Source: an uncultured Bacteroides sp. | GTDB lineage: Bacteria; Bacteroidota; Bacteroidia; Bacteroidales; Bacteroidaceae | NCBI GenBank assembly: GCA_944321495.1 | Contig: CALULP010000009.1 | Span: 1 to 64,000 of the forward strand | Reading direction: 5' to 3' | Length of the DNA stretch: 64,000 bases | Shown: positions 43,557-52,717 of the stretch, in pieces | How positions within the stretch are numbered: the stretch's first letter is position 1 | How the letters are laid out: the number at the start of each line of letters is the position of its first letter | Translations under genes and position numbers: made by a program | Notes under the pieces: model-generated | Databases searched by the model: none | The model's input: the letters and a program-made list of their open reading frames with translations, nothing else | What the model was told of the DNA's origin: nothing

Positions 43557-45227
43557 ATGGAACAGCAACCCGAAAAATTCATTGACTATATCGAGCAAAG
43601 CATCATCCGGAACTGGAACAGGAATGCGCTGACCGACTATAAGGGCATCACCCTTCAATACAAGGATGTAGCACGGAAAATCGCCAAATTCCACATCGTA
43701 CTGGAAAGCGCAGGCATACGCCCGGGTGACAAAATAGCCGTCTGCGGACGCAACAGCGCCCATTGGGCTGTCTGTTTCTTGGCAACCTTGACGTACGGGG
43801 CGGTCATTGTACCCATCCTCCACGAGTTCAAGGCAGATAACGTGCACAACATCGTGAACCATTCCGAAGCCAAACTGCTCTTCGTAGGCGACCAAGTGTG
43901 GGAGAACCTGAACGAAGACCTGATGCCCCTGCTGATGGGAGTGGTGCTGCTCCCCGACTTTACCCCCGTGGTATGCCGCAACCCCAGGCTCATGGATGCC
44001 TTTGAACACCGCAACGCCATTTACGGGACACGGTATCCCAAGAACTTCCGGCCCGAGCACATCCGGTACCGTAAGGAAGAATCTCCGGAAGAACTTGCCA
44101 TCATCAACTACACATCCGGCACCACCGGCTACTCCAAAGGGGTCATGCTGCCTTACCGGAGCCTATGGTCCAACGTGGCCTACTGCCATGAGATGCTGCC
44201 TGTACGCCCCGGCGACCATATTGTGTCGATGCTCCCTTTGGGACACGTGTTCGGCATGATGTACGACTTTCTATACGGCATCTCGGCAGGAGCGCACCTG
44301 TATTTCCTTACCCGCATGCCCTCCCCCAAAATCATAGCCCAGTCGTTTGCCGAAATCAAGCCCCGGGTCATCTCATGCGTGCCGCTTATCGTGGAGAAAA
44401 TCATCAAGAAAAACATCTTGCCGAAAGTAGACAACAAGATAGGAAAGCTCCTGCTGCACGTGCCTATCATCAACGACCGCATCAAGACCGCGGCACGCAA
44501 CGAAGCCATGCAGATATTCGGCGGACAATTTGATGAAATCATCATCGGCGGGGCGCCGTTCAATGCCGACGTGGAAAGGTTCCTCAAACAAATAGGCTTC
44601 CCCTACACCATCGCTTACGGCATGACCGAATGCGGCCCCATCATCTGCTCCAGCCGGTGGGAAACGCTCCGGACAGGCTCTTGCGGGAAAGCCGCCACAC
44701 GCATGGAAGTGAAAATCGACTCGCCAGACCCGGAACACACTGCCGGCGAAATCATCTGCAAAGGCGACAACGTGATGCTGGGTTACTATAAAAACGAAGA
44801 AGCCACCACGCAAATTATCGATGCCAACGGTTGGCTACATACCGGCGACTTGGCCACAATGGATGCAGACGGCTACGTCACCGTACGCGGCCGCAGCAAG
44901 AACATGCTGCTCACAGCGAGCGGGCAAAACATCTACCCGGAAGAAATAGAATACAAGTTGAACAACATGCCCTACGTGGCCGAATCGCTTATCGTCCTGC
45001 AAAAAGGGAAACTGGTGGCGCTCATCTATCCCGATTTCGACGAAGCTTTTGCCAACGGACTGAAAGTGGCAGACGTGGAACGTGCCATGGAAGACAACCG
45101 GACGATACTGAACCAACACTTGCCCGCATACGCACAGATAGCCAAAGTAAAAATCCATTTCGAGGAATTTGAAAAAACCGCTAAGAAAAGCATCAAGCGA
45201 TTCCTGTACCAAGAAGCCAAAGGATAA
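43557..45227 (+). CDS. AMP-binding protein, long-chain acyl-CoA synthetase-like
   Basis: This 556-residue adenylate-forming enzyme activates a carboxylic acid, probably a fatty acid, to an acyl adenylate and then a CoA ester. The phosphate-binding loop is INYTSGTTGYSKGVML near residue 185, the adenine motif AYGMTECGPI near 355, and the C-terminal subdomain hinge RGRSKNMLLTASGQNIYPEE near 445. It has its own promoter. The chain length preferred is not predictable. Confidence 0.9.
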   Translation: MEQQPEKFIDYIEQSIIRNWNRNALTDYKGITLQYKDVARKIAKFHIVLESAGIRPGDKIAVCGRNSAHWAVCFLATLTYGAVIVPILHEFKADNVHNIVNHSEAKLLFVGDQVWENLNEDLMPLLMGVVLLPDFTPVVCRNPRLMDAFEHRNAIYGTRYPKNFRPEHIRYRKEESPEELAIINYTSGTTGYSKGVMLPYRSLWSNVAYCHEMLPVRPGDHIVSMLPLGHVFGMMYDFLYGISAGAHLYFLTRMPSPKIIAQSFAEIKPRVISCVPLIVEKIIKKNILPKVDNKIGKLLLHVPIINDRIKTAARNEAMQIFGGQFDEIIIGGAPFNADVERFLKQIGFPYTIAYGMTECGPIICSSRWETLRTGSCGKAATRMEVKIDSPDPEHTAGEIICKGDNVMLGYYKNEEATTQIIDANGWLHTGDLATMDADGYVTVRGRSKNMLLTASGQNIYPEEIEYKLNNMPYVAESLIVLQKGKLVALIYPDFDEAFANGLKVADVERAMEDNRTILNQHLPAYAQIAKVKIHFEEFEKTAKKSIKRFLYQEAKG

Positions 45228-45239
45228 GAATTTGTTTTG

Positions 45240-45247
45240 TATCTTTG
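45240..45247 (+). promoter_or_regulatory. -7 promoter box for the UvrD-like gene
   Basis: TATCTTTG, 18 bp before the start codon. Confidence 0.65.
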
Positions 45248-45265
45248 GGGCGGAAAGCAAAGATT

Positions 45266-48200
45266 ATGGAACTGTTAGTTTACAAAGCATCCGCCGGTTC
45301 AGGCAAGACTTTCACCTTAGCGGTTGAATACATCAAGCACCTCATCCGCAATCCGCGTGCATACCGCCAAATATTGGCAGTAACCTTCACCAACAAGGCT
45401 ACCGCCGAGATGAAAGAACGCATTGTACAACAACTGTACGGCATCTGGACAGGTGACCCCGCATCGGATGCCTACCTGCAAAACATACGTGAAGGCTTGC
45501 GGAACGAACCGGAAGGCGGCTTGTCCGACGAGACTTTGCGCATCCGCGCCGGGCTGGCTTTGAAATACCTGCTGCACGACTATACCCGCTTCCGCGTGGA
45601 AACCATCGACTCGTTCTTCCAATCGGTCATGCGCAACCTGGCACGCGAGCTGGAGCTCTCGCCCAACTTAAACATCGAGTTGGACAATATCGAGGTCCTA
45701 TCCGATGCCGTCGATAGCCTTATTGAGAAACTTACTCCCGGCTCACCTGTCCTGACATGGCTTCTGGAATACATCAACGAACGCATCGATGACAACAAGC
45801 GATGGAACATCTCGCAAGAAGTCAAACAATTCGGAAGGAACATCTTCAATGAAAACTACATAGAGCGCGGTGGACTTTTACGAAAACAACTGCAAGATGC
45901 TTCCCTGCCCAAACTATACCGCGACCTGCTACGGGCAACCGAACAGGAAGCTTTGGCACAAATGAAATCGTATGCCGACCGTTTTGAACAAGCGCTCAAA
46001 GAACAAAACCTTAGTCCCGACGACTTGAAAAACGGGAAACGGGGCATCGGCAGCTACTTCCGCAAACTACGCGACGGCAGATTGACCGACAAAGACGTGC
46101 AGACCCAGACCCTTGCCAATTCTCTGGATTCGCCCGAACAATGGACAAGCAAGACATCCGGCCGTAAAGAAGAAATCATGGCTTTAGCCCAAAACACGCT
46201 GATGCCTTTGCTCCGTGAAGCCGAAAAGGCCCGCCCGCAACATGCCACGACCATCAACAGCTGCCGTCTCTCTTTGCAGCACTTCAACAAACTCCGGCTT
46301 TTAAACCACATCGATGAAGAAGTCCGTACCTTAAACCACGAACAAAACCGGTTTCTCCTCTCAGACACCACGGCATTACTGCATAATCTGATGCGCGAAG
46401 GGGACTCATCGTTCGTGTTTGAAAAGATAGGTACCAATATCCGTACAGTCATGATTGACGAATTTCAAGACACAAGCCGGATGCAATGGGACAACTTCCG
46501 GCTGTTGCTGCTTGAAGGCCTTTCGCAAGGAGCGGACAGTCTGATTGTAGGCGATGTAAAACAATCTATCTACCGCTGGCGGAACGGCGATTGGGAAATA
46601 CTCAACGGGCTTGGACATCAGCAAAGCGCTCCTCACGCACAAGGTTTTGCCACCCCCCTGCCTGTCCCGGTTCGGGTAGAAACCTTACGCACCAACCGGC
46701 GCAGCGAGACGCGGATTATCCGGTTCAATAACGCCATATTTCCCGCTGCTGCCCATTGGCTGAATGACATTCACCTTAACGAGTTGAAAGAACCCTGCCT
46801 GCCCCTGCAGGAAGCCTATCGGGACGTAGTACAACTTTCACCCCACACCGAAGAAAACGGCTATGTGCAAGTTTCTTTCCTCCAAGCCTCCAATACCCAA
46901 GAATACACTGACCTCACATTGGAAGCATTGGGCAAGGAAGTACAGAAACTACTGGATTCCGGCATCCAGCCGAACGACCTTTCCATTCTGGTACGAAAGA
47001 ACAAAACCATCCCCTCCATTGCCAGCTACCTTGAGCAGCAATTAGGACTGACGGTCGTTTCTGATGAAGCATTCCGCCTCGATGCCTCACCGGCACTGTG
47101 CCTGCTTATAGATGCCCTGCGCTACCTTGCCAATCCGGATGACCGCATAGCCTTGGCATCCCTGGCCTTCGGACTGCAAGATTCCCTACCCCCTTCCAGC
47201 CTGCAGTTCCCTGCCACATTACCCGACCAGAATCTGGAAAGCCTGCTGCCTGAAGACTTTACCTGCCAACGCGAAGAGCTACGCCTCACTCCGCTGTACG
47301 ATTTGTTGGAACAACTTTTCGACCTGTTGAGACTTGACCGCTTCGGGCAACAAGACGCTTATCTCTTCGCTTTTTACGATGGAGTCACCGACTATTTGCG
47401 CAACCACTCTTCCGGGATTGATGCCTTTATTCGTTATTGGGATGAGCAGTTATGCGCCAAAACCATACCCAGCGGCGAGATGGACGGCATACGCATTCTT
47501 TCCATCCACAAATCAAAAGGACTGGAATTCCACACCGTGCTGATTCCGTTCTGCGACTGGAAACTGGAGAACGAGACACGCGACCAACTGGTATGGTGCA
47601 CCCCGGCATCAGAGCCTTACAACACATTGGGCCTGGTACCGGTTTCATACTCAAGTGTCATGGCACAATCCATTTACCGTGAAGATTATCTGCACGAACG
47701 GTTACAACTGTGGGTAGACAACCTGAATCTACTCTACGTGGCTTTCACCCGACCCAGAAAAAACCTGATAGTATGGTGCCGCGAAGGACAAAAGGGCTCG
47801 ATATCCGAATTGCTGGAAGCAACCCTTCCACAAGCTATACAAAACGGTATCGGACAATGGAATGAAACCGAAGGCATTTTCGAATACGGCGAGCCGTGCC
47901 CTTCCACCACGAAAACAGGACGGGACTACTCCTGTAAAGTACAAAACCGCCTCGCCCAAATACCGGAAGCCCAACCCGTACGGATGACAAGCAGCACCCA
48001 CTCCACAGAATTCCGGCAAAGCAACCAGTCGGCAGACTTTATTTCCGGCAACGATAACGGACATCACTATATAAACCGCGGGCAAATGCTACATACCCTT
48101 TTCTCAGCCATACATCACCCGGCTGATGCCGATAACGCCATCAGCCGCCTGGTTTTTGACGGCATCATCCACACTCCTGAAGAAGAAGCAGAGGTGCGCA

Positions 48201-48514
48201 CGCTGGTACGGAACGCCTTCGCCAACCCCGCCGTGCAAGAATGGTATAACGGTTCGTGGCAAGTATTGGCTGAACGAGACATTATATGGACTGAGAATGA
48301 CCAGCTATGCAACCGGCGCCCTGACCGCGTAATGCTACGCGACGGAAAAATCATCATCATAGATTTCAAGTTCGGCAAACCACGGAAAAGCTACTTCAAG
48401 CAAGTCCATGGATATATACAGCTACTCGTCCGGATGGGATATGCCAGGGAAAACATTCAAGGATATTTATGGTATGTAGATGAAAACCGCATAGAAGAAG
48501 TCCGCGAACAGTAA
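45266..48514 (+). CDS. AddA/RecB-like helicase-nuclease
   Basis: This 1082-residue protein unwinds and trims broken DNA ends for recombination. Walker A is ASAGSGKT at residues 8-15; Walker B and motif III lie in MIDEFQDTSRMQWDNFRLLL near 396. Helicase motif V/VI sequence IRILSIHKSKGLEFHTVLIP and LLYVAFTRPRKNLIVW follow. A C-terminal PD-(D/E)XK nuclease is indicated by RPDRVMLRDGKIIIIDFKFG near 1030. The usual AddB partner is not adjacent. Confidence 0.9.
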   Translation: MELLVYKASAGSGKTFTLAVEYIKHLIRNPRAYRQILAVTFTNKATAEMKERIVQQLYGIWTGDPASDAYLQNIREGLRNEPEGGLSDETLRIRAGLALKYLLHDYTRFRVETIDSFFQSVMRNLARELELSPNLNIELDNIEVLSDAVDSLIEKLTPGSPVLTWLLEYINERIDDNKRWNISQEVKQFGRNIFNENYIERGGLLRKQLQDASLPKLYRDLLRATEQEALAQMKSYADRFEQALKEQNLSPDDLKNGKRGIGSYFRKLRDGRLTDKDVQTQTLANSLDSPEQWTSKTSGRKEEIMALAQNTLMPLLREAEKARPQHATTINSCRLSLQHFNKLRLLNHIDEEVRTLNHEQNRFLLSDTTALLHNLMREGDSSFVFEKIGTNIRTVMIDEFQDTSRMQWDNFRLLLLEGLSQGADSLIVGDVKQSIYRWRNGDWEILNGLGHQQSAPHAQGFATPLPVPVRVETLRTNRRSETRIIRFNNAIFPAAAHWLNDIHLNELKEPCLPLQEAYRDVVQLSPHTEENGYVQVSFLQASNTQEYTDLTLEALGKEVQKLLDSGIQPNDLSILVRKNKTIPSIASYLEQQLGLTVVSDEAFRLDASPALCLLIDALRYLANPDDRIALASLAFGLQDSLPPSSLQFPATLPDQNLESLLPEDFTCQREELRLTPLYDLLEQLFDLLRLDRFGQQDAYLFAFYDGVTDYLRNHSSGIDAFIRYWDEQLCAKTIPSGEMDGIRILSIHKSKGLEFHTVLIPFCDWKLENETRDQLVWCTPASEPYNTLGLVPVSYSSVMAQSIYREDYLHERLQLWVDNLNLLYVAFTRPRKNLIVWCREGQKGSISELLEATLPQAIQNGIGQWNETEGIFEYGEPCPSTTKTGRDYSCKVQNRLAQIPEAQPVRMTSSTHSTEFRQSNQSADFISGNDNGHHYINRGQMLHTLFSAIHHPADADNAISRLVFDGIIHTPEEEAEVRTLVRNAFANPAVQEWYNGSWQVLAERDIIWTENDQLCNRRPDRVMLRDGKIIIIDFKFGKPRKSYFKQVHGYIQLLVRMGYARENIQGYLWYVDENRIEEVREQ

Positions 48515-48543
48515 ACGCGCGCCATAAAACCACATAAAAATAT

Positions 48544-48551
48544 TATCTTTG
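48544..48551 (+). promoter_or_regulatory. -7 promoter box for the sigma-factor operon
   Basis: TATCTTTG matches TAnnTTTG, so the operon can be started by the housekeeping sigma factor. Confidence 0.65.
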
Positions 48552-48625
48552 CATGTGTAACCGTGATTTATTCACCTGTTTTGCGACCAACAAGGCAAAA
48601 CACATTTGGAACAACAATCCTAAAA

Positions 48626-49111
48626 ATGGAAAGTGAAGAACAAGAGTTCGTATCGATGATACAGGCCAACGAACGGGTCATATACAAAGTGTGCTACTTG
48701 TACACCACACCCCGTAACACGTTGAACGACCTGTATCAGGAAGTCGTATTAAACTTGTGGAAGGCATATCCCAAGTTCAGGCAGGAATGCAAAGTATCCA
48801 CTTGGATATACCGGATAGCCCTCAACACTTGCATCAGCTTCATCCGCAAGGATAAAAACATGCCCGAAATCGTCACCCTTAGCTTGGAGAATGACCGGAC
48901 AGAAGAAGATGATGAAACGGAACTCATGCTCAAACGGATGTATGGTATGATAAACAAGCTGGGGCCATTGGAAAAATCGATTATCCTGCTTTACCTCGAA
49001 GACAAAAGCTACGAGGAAATATCGGAAATCACCGGACTGACCCTGACCAATGTCGCTACCAAATTGAGCCGTATCAAAGACAAACTTAGGAAAATGAAAA
49101 AGGAGGAATAA
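48626..49111 (+). CDS. ECF-type RNA polymerase sigma factor
   Basis: This 161-residue factor has sigma region 2 (VCYLYTTPRNTLNDLYQEVVL ... STWIYRIALNTCISFIRK) and region 4 (ILLYLEDKSYEEISEITGLTLTNVATKLSRIKDKL). It starts a three-gene operon with a membrane protein and a metallophosphoesterase. The next gene is a candidate anti-sigma partner by position only. Promoter targets are unknown. Confidence 0.9.
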   Translation: MESEEQEFVSMIQANERVIYKVCYLYTTPRNTLNDLYQEVVLNLWKAYPKFRQECKVSTWIYRIALNTCISFIRKDKNMPEIVTLSLENDRTEEDDETELMLKRMYGMINKLGPLEKSIILLYLEDKSYEEISEITGLTLTNVATKLSRIKDKLRKMKKEE

Positions 49112-49113
49112 AT

Positions 49114-49743
49114 ATGGAGCTGGATGAACTGAAAAAATCATGGAACGCACTGGACAAGCATCTGCAAAAAAGCCCCGTAACCGATGCCGGGCAACTTGCC
49201 GAACTCATCACCACATACAGAACCCGAGCAAGCAAGAGCCTGAAAAGCATATCGAACCTGCAACGGGCATCAATCGCCACAGGTGTTGTGGTAGCACTAC
49301 TGCTTATGAGCATCATAGCCTTTGCCGGACTTCAAGAAGTAGAAAACCCTCAGGTACGAATCAAGGTGCTGGTCTTCACGGCATTCATAGCCATAACCAT
49401 CATTGGAGGCCTGTGGTGGGACATCAAAGTTTACCAATGGATAAAAAACATCCACGTAGACGAAATGCCAGTAGTAGAAGTGAGCCGGCGCATCACCACC
49501 TTCAAGCGATGGATGAAACATGAAGTCGTAGCCATCTGCATTTGGGCCGTATTGTTCAACGGGCTATATTACTGGCTGATGAACTTTTACAATGCCCCTG
49601 CCCTGTTACAAGCGTTAATCATAATGTTATTCATAGTATGTGACACCTTGATTATCTACCTGCTATACAAGAAGGTGCTGTACAAGCACTTGAATAACAT
49701 CAACAAAAACATTGAAGAGCTGAAAGACATATGTACCGAATAA
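49114..49743 (+). CDS. four-helix membrane protein of the sigma operon
   Basis: This 209-residue protein has a soluble N terminus (MELDELKKSWNALDKHLQKS) and four membrane helices at about 52-70, 83-100, 135-155 and 165-188, ending in a coiled tail (NNINKNIEELKDICTE). It begins 2 bp after the sigma-factor stop. That N-terminal motif is common in Bacteroidota proteins encoded after ECF sigma genes. An anti-sigma role is plausible but no zinc or RsiW-like motif is seen. Confidence 0.75.
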   Translation: MELDELKKSWNALDKHLQKSPVTDAGQLAELITTYRTRASKSLKSISNLQRASIATGVVVALLLMSIIAFAGLQEVENPQVRIKVLVFTAFIAITIIGGLWWDIKVYQWIKNIHVDEMPVVEVSRRITTFKRWMKHEVVAICIWAVLFNGLYYWLMNFYNAPALLQALIIMLFIVCDTLIIYLLYKKVLYKHLNNINKNIEELKDICTE

Positions 49744-50900
49744 CCCTCTTGCTCACCCTCGTCCTGCTGATTCCCGACGTGTACATCTACATCGTGCACA
49801 TTGTACGGAAAACCAAGAATACATGGCTGCGTCTGTCCTATTGGATGCCAAGTATCATCATTCTGGCAGCGTATATCTATTTCATGTACCTGGCAGGAGA
49901 TAATCCCATGGCCAACCACACACAAGCCATCGGACGGATTGGTACCGTGGCACTGATTTTCATTGTATCCAAGCTACTGTTCATCATCTGCTCGGCGTTC
50001 GGGCTCCTCTTTCATGCTTTCATCCGGTCTTGTCCTCGCACACCGTTCAATGCATTGGGCATTGCGTTGGGACTTATCGGGTTCGGTAGCATGCTCTATG
50101 GCTCCGTATGGGGCATCACACGGTTTGAAGTCAAAGAAGTGGAATACCGCTCTGCTCTCCTGCCTAAAGGCTTTGACGGATACCGCATCGTGCAGATTTC
50201 CGACCTGCACCTGGGAAGCTGGCAAGGCAATCCTGCCCCGATACAAAGATTGGTAGACTTGGTAAACCAGCAACATCCCGACTTGATTGTGTTTACCGGC
50301 GATCTGGTAAACCAGCAAAGCCACGAGGTGGACGGTTTCCAACCCATACTTTCCCAACTCCATGCACCGGACGGGGTGTACTCCATCCTTGGCAACCACG
50401 ACTATGGCTCTTACTACCGATGGGAAAACAAACAGGCGGAGAAAGACAATCTGGACTACCTCATCCGGCAACAGGAAGCCATGGGTTGGATAATGTTGAA
50501 CAATGCGCACGACATCATCTACCACCAAGGGGACAGCCTTGCCCTTATCGGTGTAGAAAACGACGGTGAACCTCCCTTCCCGCAATATGCCGACCTCCCA
50601 CGTGCCATACAAGGTACAGAAGGAATGTTCCAGATACTTCTCAGCCACAACCCCACCCATTGGAGGCGCGAAGTACTTCCTACTACTGATATTCCTTTGA
50701 TGCTTGCCGGGCACACGCACGCCATGCAAGCCATCGTATTCGGCCGTTCACTGGCTCCCCTCAAATATCCCGAATGGCAAGGCATGTATTACGAAGGGAA
50801 CCGCGCCTTGTACGTCAACATAGGAATCGGATATGTAGGCCTGCCTTTCCGCCTGGGAGCGTGGCCCGAAATAACTGTACTGACACTACGCAAAGAGTAA
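49731..50900 (+). CDS. membrane-anchored metallophosphoesterase
   Basis: This 389-residue protein has four N-terminal membrane helices (to about residue 125) and a calcineurin-like phosphoesterase domain. Metal ligands lie in QISDLHLGSWQGN, VFTGDLVNQQ, ILGNHDYGSY, LLSHNP and LAGHTHAMQ. It resembles YkuE/YaeI-type enzymes active on lipid-linked phosphodiesters. Its start overlaps the preceding gene by 13 bp. The active site should face the cytoplasm or periplasm depending on the final helix. Confidence 0.9.
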   Translation: MYRITLLLTLVLLIPDVYIYIVHIVRKTKNTWLRLSYWMPSIIILAAYIYFMYLAGDNPMANHTQAIGRIGTVALIFIVSKLLFIICSAFGLLFHAFIRSCPRTPFNALGIALGLIGFGSMLYGSVWGITRFEVKEVEYRSALLPKGFDGYRIVQISDLHLGSWQGNPAPIQRLVDLVNQQHPDLIVFTGDLVNQQSHEVDGFQPILSQLHAPDGVYSILGNHDYGSYYRWENKQAEKDNLDYLIRQQEAMGWIMLNNAHDIIYHQGDSLALIGVENDGEPPFPQYADLPRAIQGTEGMFQILLSHNPTHWRREVLPTTDIPLMLAGHTHAMQAIVFGRSLAPLKYPEWQGMYYEGNRALYVNIGIGYVGLPFRLGAWPEITVLTLRKE

Positions 50901-50934
50901 CCGCGCCAATAATAACCTATTCCATTTTTTGTAT

Positions 50935-50942
50935 TATCTTTG
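50935..50942 (+). promoter_or_regulatory. -7 promoter box for the acyltransferase gene
   Basis: TATCTTTG, 28 bp before the start codon. Confidence 0.65.
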
Positions 50943-50970
50943 TCCCCGGGAAAAACATATTATCTGGCGT

Positions 50971-51726
50971 ATGAAATTTATCTATAACATCTATCAAGTG
51001 TGCATCGCACTGCCCATTTTTCTGGTGCTGACCTTACTCACCGCACTTACCACCATCATCGGTTCACTGATTGGCGGGGCACATGTATGGGGCTATTATC
51101 CGGGAAAAATCTGGTCGCAACTCACCTGCTACCTTTTTCTGCTGCCCGTAAAAGTGCATGGCAGGGAGAAACTGCACAAGCATACATCGTATGTATTTGT
51201 GCCCAACCACCAAGGAGCATTTGACATATTCCTGATATACGGATTCTTGGGACGTAACTTCAAGTGGCTGATGAAGAAAAGCCTGCGGAAAATCCCCTTT
51301 GTAGGGAAAGCGTGCGAAAGCGCCGGACATATCTTTGTAGACCGCACCAATCCCAAGAAGATGCTGGGCACCATCCGCCAGGCCGAACGTTCGTTGACCA
51401 ACGGCGTTTCACTCGTAGTGTTTCCGGAAGGCACACGTACACTTACAGGGCATTTGGGACGTTTCAAAAAAGGCGCATTCCAATTGGCAGACGATTTGCA
51501 ACTGGCAGTAGTTCCCGTCACTATTGACGGTTCATTCGACATTTTGCCCCCCAAAGGCAAGTGGGTACACCGTCATCGCCTGACACTGACCATACACACC
51601 CCCATTCCTCCGAAAGGGAAAGGGCCGGAAAATGTACAAGCCACAATGGAAGAAGCCTATATTGCCGTAGAAAGTGCCTTGCCCGAGAAATGCAAAGGAA
51701 ACGGCCCGACTACCGTTGCGCCGTAG
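50971..51726 (+). CDS. plsC: 1-acyl-sn-glycerol-3-phosphate acyltransferase
   Basis: This 251-residue PlsC-type enzyme makes phosphatidic acid from lysophosphatidic acid. A membrane helix covers residues 8-35; the catalytic pattern H-x4-D appears as VPNHQGAFDIF near residue 83, and the substrate motif FPEGTRTLTGH near residue 152. Its last 17 bp overlap the end of the convergent DUF4369 gene. Confidence 0.9.
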   Translation: MKFIYNIYQVCIALPIFLVLTLLTALTTIIGSLIGGAHVWGYYPGKIWSQLTCYLFLLPVKVHGREKLHKHTSYVFVPNHQGAFDIFLIYGFLGRNFKWLMKKSLRKIPFVGKACESAGHIFVDRTNPKKMLGTIRQAERSLTNGVSLVVFPEGTRTLTGHLGRFKKGAFQLADDLQLAVVPVTIDGSFDILPPKGKWVHRHRLTLTIHTPIPPKGKGPENVQATMEEAYIAVESALPEKCKGNGPTTVAP

Positions 51727-52462
51727 CAGCTCCCACGTTGTCTTGCAAACGTTTGTATTCTTCAATCAGCTGCATGTTTTCTTTGGCTTTGGACAAATAA
51801 TCCTGCACTAACTGATTTTCCTTAAATGAAAGCGGGGCTCTCCGCATGATTTCTTCTATCTGGGGAGTCATGACCGGATAGGGCAAGGTGCTGCACATCA
51901 TCATGAAAATACTGGGACCCAATATATTTTCATAATTATCGGAAATAAATTGTTCGATGTAGTCATTCATCTCTTGAGCCAGCGCATCACCGTCCTTGGC
52001 CAGTTGTTCGTGCACCACATCCACATTTGCGCCATCCAACACCATGCGTGCCTTCTTCCGGTCCAGTTCTTCCAATTGCACTTCCAGAGCATTCCGATGG
52101 GCGATAAATTCATACAGTTTATCATTCAGCGGCGTGCCCTGAGCCACCAGTTGGGAATTCGACAAAGTAAGCATTACTTTCCCATTTTCCAATACAAAAG
52201 GCATGATAGGCTCATTATTCATATAGAGGGTCACCATCCGCGCAGTGTCGGCACGTCCGGCCATTGCAAATCGCCCATGAACAACCTCTGCCGAATCTAC
52301 CGCGACCCATTCACCGTCCTGCAAGACATTCAGATACATCACTTTCCCATCCAGGCCGATGATAGAGGAAGTCCCCTCTACCTTATACTTACGGGTACAG
52401 GAGGTCACAACCAATAATACCACAAGCAAGGGCAAGATACAACCCGCATCCATCTTCTTCAT
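51710..52462 (-). CDS. DUF4369 domain lipoprotein
   Basis: This 250-residue lipoprotein (lipobox VVTSC after MKKMDAGCILPLLVVLLVVT) has an N-terminal DUF4369 beta domain (KVEGTSSIIGLDGKVMYLNV ... DSAEVVHGRFAM) and a helical C terminus (to RLQDNVGAATAQR). It lacks the thioredoxin domain that usually follows DUF4369, as in the gene at 16488-17663. Function is unknown; the 3' end is convergent and overlapping with the acyltransferase gene. Confidence 0.82.
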   Translation of the reverse strand: MKKMDAGCILPLLVVLLVVTSCTRKYKVEGTSSIIGLDGKVMYLNVLQDGEWVAVDSAEVVHGRFAMAGRADTARMVTLYMNNEPIMPFVLENGKVMLTLSNSQLVAQGTPLNDKLYEFIAHRNALEVQLEELDRKKARMVLDGANVDVVHEQLAKDGDALAQEMNDYIEQFISDNYENILGPSIFMMMCSTLPYPVMTPQIEEIMRRAPLSFKENQLVQDYLSKAKENMQLIEEYKRLQDNVGAATAQR

Positions 52463-52491
52463 AAAGAAAACGATTTATGAATTACACGCGG

Positions 52492-52499
52492 CAAAGGTA
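52492..52499 (-). promoter_or_regulatory. -7 promoter box for the DUF4369 lipoprotein
   Basis: TACCTTTG on the minus strand, 30 bp before the start codon. Confidence 0.65.
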
Positions 52500-52552
52500 T
52501 TAATATTCCTTATAAAGGGGATGAAAAGAAAGGTATTTTCAGGTGGTTTACG

Positions 52553-52560
52553 TATTTTTG
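52553..52560 (+). promoter_or_regulatory. -7 promoter box for the S46 peptidase gene
   Basis: TATTTTTG; transcription would start near 52566 and read through repeat locus E, giving a leader of about 150 nt. Confidence 0.65.
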
Positions 52561-52586
52561 CACAATCTTTGCGCAGGCTTCATGCC

Positions 52587-52660
52587 GGTTCCGCGCAAAG
52601 GATACGACGGTTCCAAGCCCTGGAGACGACGGTTCCAGGCCGAAGAAAAAGCTGGAACCA
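52587..52660. repeat. 22-bp periodic GGTTCC repeat, locus E
   Basis: GGTTCC occurs at 52587, 52609 and 52631, and the inverse TGGAAC at 52653, all 22 bp apart. GGTTCCAG (52631-52638) pairs exactly with CTGGAACC (52652-52659). TTTGCGC/GCGCAAA (52568-52574 with 52593-52599) adds another helix. It is the same family as locus D and lies in a predicted 5' leader. Confidence 0.75.
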
Positions 52661-52717
52661 TTAGCGCGCTGATTATTAAATAAATAGATAAACACTGTAA
52701 TTTAGAAACAACGACTT

